In this document: positions 27,401 through 30,971 of the stretch, piece by piece
Position numbering within the stretch: the stretch's first letter is position 1
How the letters are laid out: the number at the start of each line of letters is the position of its first letter
Virus record (IMG/VR): IMGVR_UViG_3300009593_000078
Span: 1-30,971 of that record
DNA: 30,971 bases
Direction: 5' to 3' (one strand)
From: a virus
Notes under the pieces: model-generated
Told to the model about the DNA's origin: nothing
The model's database searches: none
The model's input: the letters and a program-made list of their open reading frames with translations, nothing else
Position numbers and translations under genes: made by a program

Positions 27401-30400
27401 AAATATAAGAACAGAATTATTACCTGCAGAACAAACATCAACTGACAGTATTAGCCAGAACGTTGAATGGACTGATAGTGTTATTTCTAATGTTACAGCA
27501 AGAACATTTATCGAACTTAATAATGGTAAAACACAAAATATTTTCCCTGGGTTAGGACTTAAAGCAAGTGGTGTTGATCCTAAACTTGTAAAAGTTACTA
27601 GAGTAGAGTATGCTAGAAATACATCAATAGCAGGATTAGTAACTGATGTAGTTTCATCCAGCACCACAGTTAATGTTGATACAACTGCTGGTATGGAAGT
27701 AGGCATGGTTATAGGGAACACAGGCTATAGTGCAATAGATTCACCGGCTTTGGCAGATATTACTATTGCAAGTATTGTTGACAATAACACAATAACAGTT
27801 AGTACTGCAATTACTATAGATGCTAATACATACTTTACTGCAACTAAACTTGTAGATGAACCTAGAGTAATTAAAGTTAGATTAAATAATGCAGTTACAT
27901 TAAGTGCTAACGATGAAGTAGAATTTATACGAGAAACTGTTGAAACAGAATTCAACACTTTACCAGAAAGAAGTGTTACATCATTTGAAATTCCAAAAGG
28001 TAATATTTCAGCAGATGCAAATAATATTACTTTTGTTGTGCAAGACGCAACAAGCATCACAACAGATGCAACTATAACAGATTTAATTACTTTCCAAAAC
28101 ATTAAACTAAATCAAATTGGAAAGTATAGTGAAATTAATACAGTAAGAGATTATAATACAGGAAATAAAACAATTAAAATAGATGGTGTATATACAGGAG
28201 AATACAGTATATCGGATACTGCAAGTAGTACACTAACAGATAGTAATGAATTATTACTAACTACAGGTAATGTAAATTTATTTGCAGGCATGACAGTTAC
28301 TGGTGGTAATATTGCAACTAAAATTGTTACAGTTAATGGTACAGCAAACGTAACATTAGCAAGTAATATTGCAATTACATCTGGTACGGCTGTTACAATT
28401 GGAGAAGACTTATTAGGTAATGCAACATGGACTAGTAACCAATTAGAAATTACTACAGCAGAAGACCATGGATATGAATTAGATTCTTCAGGTAACGTAC
28501 AAACAATCGTAGGCGAGAATATTAGAATTTATAACTACGAGCCTGAATACTACAACTATACATTTAAAGTAACAGGTGTACCAACAGCAAACACTCTTTA
28601 TGTAGAAGGTTATGCATTGGATCACCCATACGTTGATAGCGGAGTTGAATACATAGGTAAAACAGACTTTGAAGCATATGGAAATCTTGCTTTACAAACT
28701 AGTCCATCTGCAAACATTAATGTGCAGTATGGTAATACAACAGTATCAAGTCCTAGGGTAACATTCCTTGTTGACCAACACGAAGGTAATATTTCAATTA
28801 ATGGTGCAAACGTTGTTACTAATGCTTTCCCATATATAAATATGGACGAATATAAAGATGAAGTTGAAAGACAACTTATATCTAAAGCAGGTGCAGTAAT
28901 TCACTCAGGAAGTTTAAGATTAGGTTTCCCAATTAATGTACCATCCCATTTATTTGGCGGTAAAGGAAAACACGGTAGGGATCTACATAAAACGACTTTA
29001 CATAATGCGGCTAGAGGAGGAAAAAATTTAGTTACTCCTCCACCAAAACCGCCAATAGGTTCAGTAAAACTTCCAAATAATACATCCACTAATGCACAGA
29101 ATCCTAACTTGTTGCCTAATACAAAGTCTAATCCAAAGATTAAACCTAAGAAAACTAATCCAGTAAGAACATTTTATGCGGCTAGTAACTCTTATACATA
29201 CAATGGAGTAGGTACTCCATATACAGGAACAATACCTCCTGGTGTTACAAAACACATTCACTACGGTGGCGGCGGATTAAGTGTCACAGTACCAGGTGGA
29301 CCTAACGGAGGAATGATATTAGAAACAGGATTAGGAACACAAAATAAAAAACTACCATACATGCCAGGTCATCCAAATTATGTGAAGCCAGGTGGCGGAA
29401 CAGGAAGTGGTCCTCCTGCAGGTGGTAATACCACTGGTAATGCAGGAACACAAAAGAATACAGGTCAACCGGCGGCGGGTGTGGCAAACAATGGTACAAT
29501 AAGTGTTGGCGGCGGTAACTATGGACAAGGAAATCCAGGATATGTTAATCCAGGAAAAGTAGTAACAGCAGATCCAACAGGGCAAAAAACATATAAGAAT
29601 CAAAGCACAGTTACTCCAGGAATTAGTTTCCTAGTACCTGTAACAGATATATTAATAGACCAGAAGAAACGAACAGATTGTCCTCCGGCACCTCCGGCTC
29701 CACCTCCTCCACCCGCAAAGCCTGATATATTTTATATTAACGACTTTGTAACATACAGTGGTAAGACAGGGCAAACAGAAACTAAGAAATATACTTTCAC
29801 AAAGTTTAATGGTGCAGACTATACTATTAAAATGTTGTTTAACATGTATAGTGCCCAAGATAGATTAGAAGTATATCAAAGTTCAACACCTAATACAAGA
29901 GGTAGATTAATAGCAAGTACTAGAAACTTCACTCAACTTACACCTAAAGAAAAGAATGATTTTGCAAAAGCAGGTGCGGCTCATACTAGACCAGCAACTG
30001 TAGGTTCATTGGGAGATGGGTTTGTTGAGTACACAGGTACATTTAGTTGGGTTTATAATGCAGATAACGGAAGATATATTACAACAGTATTAGACAAACA
30101 TCCTAAATCAAGTATTGCATATCAATACAGCATGAACTATCCTGTGGATAAAGATATGGTTGCTAGTGCAAGAGGACAAAGTGTACAAGGACCTGGAATA
30201 CCACAAGCAGGTTGTTCCCAAGTAACTCCTACAGCAGTTGCACAACCGCCATTAACTGGAGGATACAATATTGCAGTTATACCAAACTTTGGTAACTTAA
30301 TGGCAGGAGGACTAGGACTAGGCGGAGGTCAAAATGCTCACCTAAATATTGGAAATTGGGCAACCGGTCATAATTACTCAGGTATATTTGCAAACTTTAC

Positions 30401-30971
30401 AAATATAACTGGTATAACTAACACAGGTACAAAACCAAATACAAGTATTGGTACAAGTGCAACAAGCATTACACCTAGCATACCAACAGCAGGAACGGGT
30501 GGTATAACTAACCCTAATGCTAATCAAGTTACAGGTGGCACAGTTGATATGGGTGGAAAAATATGTACACAATATATTAGTGTTACGCCATTAGAAAAAC
30601 TAAACGGAAAATATGTACCAGGTGCTCCTGTACAAGTTCCATCATGTCCTCCAAAACCAAGAGTTAAAATTTGTGGACAAGCAGATGGTGTTGGTAGAGG
30701 AGATACATTTGCTATTAATGGTAAGAGTATTAGTTTAAGTGGTTCAGTAGATTTAAAAGTTGTTAAGCAAGAAATAGAATCACAAGCAGGTGATGAAGTT
30801 AAAGTATCAATGGAAACTATTAATGGTGAAACATGTATTTCTATTAATACTATTAAAAGAGACCAAATGATTATTAGAAATGGTTGCGCCGGTGGTGCGT
30901 TAAAAGAAGTACTAGATTATTCAGTACAACGTGACCAACAAAACTGTTTCACTCCTACACCGCAGACTGAG
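18459..30971 (+). CDS. Giant virion structural protein with a YHYH-like domain (3' end outside the window)
   Basis: An open frame of 4,171 codons from ATG 18459 to the window edge with no stop, 12 bases after gp6. In T4 this position holds gp7, the wedge protein; marine relatives carry giant structural proteins here. The N-terminal 1,100 residues are rich in Tyr, Trp and Asp (for example NYQEYYWSPTG and GFVIKPTWWDTEY). Residues 1340-1359 read HSPIVGWAFDGLPIYGPYGY, the hallmark of YHYH domains. From about 2,100 to 3,400 it is Thr/Asn/Ala-rich, low-complexity beta sequence. The C-terminal part has Gly-rich linkers (about 3,640-3,700), a proline run (3742-3752, PPAPPAPPPPP), a beta-sandwich-like segment (about 3,765-3,890) and Cys-containing modules. 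Likely a baseplate or fibre-like virion protein; I could not assign it firmly to gp7. Ribosome site weak. Confidence 0.85.
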   Translation, partial: MADKKYTKLPVVNQTTTIKNFFDSTVEQLFSKSNIESISAYTGSKDFEVFTPEDTYLLEPTADRNKYSLEPVVNNINQLSGRSENNMFYDDFLNVLRSAGADSQNQNTLFDTNFYSFLPPINIDKFINYQEYYWSPTGPTPKIISGTSTNPINVEKDIIGKKTYTAPDGTVFKNGMMVSFSGDNVIPNTYKDEKRWIIEGVGTSILLMNRDQNFATTFSTEDYILFDRTIIDTATDTLINTSSDEDDTRWKSGGLVGVANYVDVDGFSYTDNNQVDATSGLPMWDGYVTPVGLQLQYVVGGIGAYDTEPYDSDNTQDVPDYMVMQRGSKDNNVWSRINFWYHRQNFLDAGDSLPKKEKRAVRPILEFDRDLELYNFGTKGVDAVEIASFDNLKSEVVGRPNGGVIDGVTLEVGNRIMFPNEETSIAQKIYTIGSNGASPSLVTLTEESYTASIGDVISIKFGARKQGVEYYWDGTKWLEGQKKDKVNTPILFTAYDYNGVKLDDVATYPNSDFKGTEIFSYAPNTDPKATDDSVLGFPIKYANFNNFSEICFDNDLECDLYSYIAFGGTNKTVIKGYIYYKKTLPNGNEIKETSWKAQEKKTNQKVEDRYIVNDSDIANNRTIWEITAKPEVDESSILVFVNGKRNQSFSYNDTFTAITFATFTFSKDDVIDIKTKTTTGYILDANRSGRYNIPLSWHSNLDNQDIKTVAQPQYLEHFYRLIKDQDTITGEPLGTNNFTDLDVDTSKADKIVQTDDDLQMAGWLLSNDKFNIRDAIEFNSNEYVKYKNRLKKEIKRYVDNNDTSNMSYGAILELVLESVISFNQGKNVFDYTYMAAFGDQYNEQAVVVNNVLQKAYTLSKYCDLTKLENSLYVYELGTDGIEKLLVAEKDYTISSTTTANTVNFTDSFTMTLGNTFKFRIYDSNRESTQTPPTPSAMGLYPATQPEIITDNTFKEPIKVIVGHDGSKTVAANDIHDFVLLEFENRIWNGILAEYRQKDSQYDLNIHSIRPGHYRSDTGLTRTTFYNLLRNNFNQFLNRNNVDFVINEYYDASNYFTWNYNSGTVNPGYWRGIYENAYDTERPHTHPWEMLGFVIKPTWWDTEYITTTFTDYSSANKPMWKDLEEGIIRLGSRENVTNNRYRTNNPYRRIGLKLNLPVDASANLIAPANIVSTNATTKTVTWVETATGTATANANSFIKTVDGVTVQELDSGANINITTNNIINHTTGTFPTTDNTNEIEDKLIKYTITTNTGDNTAGDFANATTTGSTAVGVAVNGAQIFNASTGNLHSLSNSFTYSHEFRNDVSKDSAGGFVSSNNIYGYVQPRPQTVGLSAQWETTVHSPIVGWAFDGLPIYGPYGYTDRLDSTSAIKRIESGYSLKTALRTTVGGTPNGEFVEDYEYGASTGDLDEFNSRYGVTPEFPSGTRYYVATVDSDLNPAYPFTVGPKYFFTPTSLSTNATGTATHVSGTENYNNTSSQSITYSTDTSLTDKNWKFGDGAPVENAWKISEAYPFAIAEALLLTKPGKFASVFAEPGKIVRASANTNHLLDKTSYKRYKVKDATLHGSVDTNNNMLTATGWSPFIDSYLRFQGLNPVEEFTKPFKTVNSKLGHKLAGFIDKDTMTVFSDNYSTTGNSSSLILPQEDLQVDVHVGPYASTNDYTGVLVQLTTTDKYKVFGYNSTKKYFEIETSDVNGPKTQVKVGGEPIETTNYDPTTQYNEGSIIKSGYNYFRAKTTATAGSNVTNTAIWQRLSSLPTVGGAEATNYLSGTGTIQRVEYGTEFDTVAEVYDFLISLGRHQKVMGYNFGDYDDEIADVNDWAYSGKQFLFWSIGKWAAGNTINLSPFAGKLTFIAPIGKVSAIKDIDQGQFSLLDEEGKKISPTECEILRDGNKIELKPPVGKELYGALLYTNEIEHSLLVSNKTIFGDTIFDDVYNQRQARLKLKAKRTGNWNGTLSADGYIIQGEELLPNFDTLASDIGKYNEIGHVPVQKQLYEASRRQYGYQERKYLREFELTQDDQYDFYMGMIRSKGTQNALKILLNSDKVLVPGSVNVYDEWALKLGEFGDIDNQQSLDLKINQSEVKNEKQLIQISYPENTVSKVKEVEVLDRTTKFFQRPFLEIEPPPAEIPGSFTYGGGTTALATVNIGQDGTITTVDVTEPGYGYTTNPAVTVIAAQLLTANISTSYMQPYATSNTYITNTGDLTGVANITITDHHANASHYPTTIDLSTVASGSATNAQMVANVISAINTTMANVPLDPTITANIGVTSGNSLIRATSERIANATTENFVITLKGSDFTLAGSGLANLDIEAKRYQPRQRFSFESANSTTFSDITATVNGTATTGNVVGGTNNDWEFDSGSRTTITNTSLADSGNISFVFAPLSRSDELSEAGNIATDNLTIIDGTYPHIDVYIDGTKLEERVTNPLYTISSIASDTTNSYINFANVQSLPGGNLSADAKIVVDERATIDFVDAYQGDLPGASLNIKVEASDALAAKLQQIRTYDITPDSKSDSTILIDVDDANRLVVRPRDMSEKGLWPTTTKADYTGITDKDYNPLPNAGYISKYNVDYQAFDLFDFERLFDRAARKASEIPLEDEIVHFARSEHGEFDVYKLANVSANVSYVKNNEATGSMKLFTDLQLTENALDFNDLSNTDASYDHTSNWDNLIVLKGNSSLNDDETALRFLDGEKVYDTTIPDTSSEVVVWNNEQRIFDEAVSIGNVAYNTAALKSITKIKPVLSGNITAIGSDAFSNVSVTANAALAPTTVAMDIWRHVTADTHPYNFNGTPAFKIKQGDIDGVRPGHYLKFADTSLTNLDGKVLQVASVNNTLREVIVYANTSIMSGMANSVPKANLTFANYGTTSTANSSGNYSVQIFSEKHGYTGDNTIKFSGHNLGKAQGTAFTPTNVTVNTFFVEGIASGNATLDVTDDAGTQTIGLVSDTVKLTTDSLDGVTAANLVPGAYVSITDPAGGNMNGNVFQVSNIRTELLPAEQTSTDSISQNVEWTDSVISNVTARTFIELNNGKTQNIFPGLGLKASGVDPKLVKVTRVEYARNTSIAGLVTDVVSSSTTVNVDTTAGMEVGMVIGNTGYSAIDSPALADITIASIVDNNTITVSTAITIDANTYFTATKLVDEPRVIKVRLNNAVTLSANDEVEFIRETVETEFNTLPERSVTSFEIPKGNISADANNITFVVQDATSITTDATITDLITFQNIKLNQIGKYSEINTVRDYNTGNKTIKIDGVYTGEYSISDTASSTLTDSNELLLTTGNVNLFAGMTVTGGNIATKIVTVNGTANVTLASNIAITSGTAVTIGEDLLGNATWTSNQLEITTAEDHGYELDSSGNVQTIVGENIRIYNYEPEYYNYTFKVTGVPTANTLYVEGYALDHPYVDSGVEYIGKTDFEAYGNLALQTSPSANINVQYGNTTVSSPRVTFLVDQHEGNISINGANVVTNAFPYINMDEYKDEVERQLISKAGAVIHSGSLRLGFPINVPSHLFGGKGKHGRDLHKTTLHNAARGGKNLVTPPPKPPIGSVKLPNNTSTNAQNPNLLPNTKSNPKIKPKKTNPVRTFYAASNSYTYNGVGTPYTGTIPPGVTKHIHYGGGGLSVTVPGGPNGGMILETGLGTQNKKLPYMPGHPNYVKPGGGTGSGPPAGGNTTGNAGTQKNTGQPAAGVANNGTISVGGGNYGQGNPGYVNPGKVVTADPTGQKTYKNQSTVTPGISFLVPVTDILIDQKKRTDCPPAPPAPPPPPAKPDIFYINDFVTYSGKTGQTETKKYTFTKFNGADYTIKMLFNMYSAQDRLEVYQSSTPNTRGRLIASTRNFTQLTPKEKNDFAKAGAAHTRPATVGSLGDGFVEYTGTFSWVYNADNGRYITTVLDKHPKSSIAYQYSMNYPVDKDMVASARGQSVQGPGIPQAGCSQVTPTAVAQPPLTGGYNIAVIPNFGNLMAGGLGLGGGQNAHLNIGNWATGHNYSGIFANFTNITGITNTGTKPNTSIGTSATSITPSIPTAGTGGITNPNANQVTGGTVDMGGKICTQYISVTPLEKLNGKYVPGAPVQVPSCPPKPRVKICGQADGVGRGDTFAINGKSISLSGSVDLKVVKQEIESQAGDEVKVSMETINGETCISINTIKRDQMIIRNGCAGGALKEVLDYSVQRDQQNCFTPTPQTE

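Noticed and set aside
18900-30572. Many open frames of 60-125 codons on the - strand opposite the giant gene
   Set aside because: They are the antisense of a continuously open + strand frame whose biased codons create few stops on the other strand; they have odd compositions (Cys/Ser/Leu-rich) and no ribosome sites.
1-30971. CRISPR array, insertion sequence, integrase or attachment site
   Set aside because: No regularly spaced repeats, transposase or integrase motifs, or terminal inverted repeats were seen.

Overview
The window looks like part of the genome of a T4-like myovirus of marine bacteria, of the cyanophage/pelagiphage type. The reasons are the low GC, the tightly packed and overlapping genes, the T4 core set with short marine-type versions of gp48, gp53 and gp55, small oxygenase genes, and an enormous structural gene after gp6. 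No tRNA, IS element, CRISPR array or photosynthesis gene was seen. All family assignments rest on reading the proteins by eye; no search was run.

Layout. (1) 3-699, + strand: the 3' end of one oxygenase-like gene and a complete relative, overlapping. (2) 700-1171: a non-coding, visibly more GC-rich stretch with several hairpins and an odd open frame, lying between convergent genes. (3) 1172-6073, - strand: one tightly coupled operon reading gp55 (late sigma factor), gp47 and gp46 (Mre11/Rad50-like recombination nuclease), a 263-residue unknown and a GIY-YIG-like nuclease. A near-perfect sigma70 promoter (6110-6137) drives it, as expected for early/middle transcription by host polymerase. (4) 6187-12474, + strand: a late promoter of the T4 type followed by baseplate genes gp48, gp53, a probable hub protein and gp5. 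(5) 12445-13544, - strand: an inverted three-gene cassette (small unknown, alpha/beta hydrolase, coiled-coil protein) interrupting the baseplate cluster. (6) 13545-13678: a divergent intergenic region with two hairpins, an 18-bp perfect palindrome and a second late promoter abutting the gp25 start codon. (7) 13679-30971, + strand: gp25, an enlarged gp6 and a giant gene of at least 4,171 codons that runs off the window end without a stop.

How it works together: gp55 is made from the sigma70 promoter and should redirect host polymerase to the two late promoters, switching on the baseplate genes. gp46/gp47 process DNA ends for recombination-dependent replication, which in T4 is coupled to late transcription. 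gp48, gp53, gp5, gp25 and gp6 build the tail-tube cap, hub and wedges; the giant protein is probably a peripheral baseplate or fibre-like part. The least explained items are the giant protein, the inverted hydrolase cassette, the structured 700-1171 region and the apparently leaderless gp25 message.
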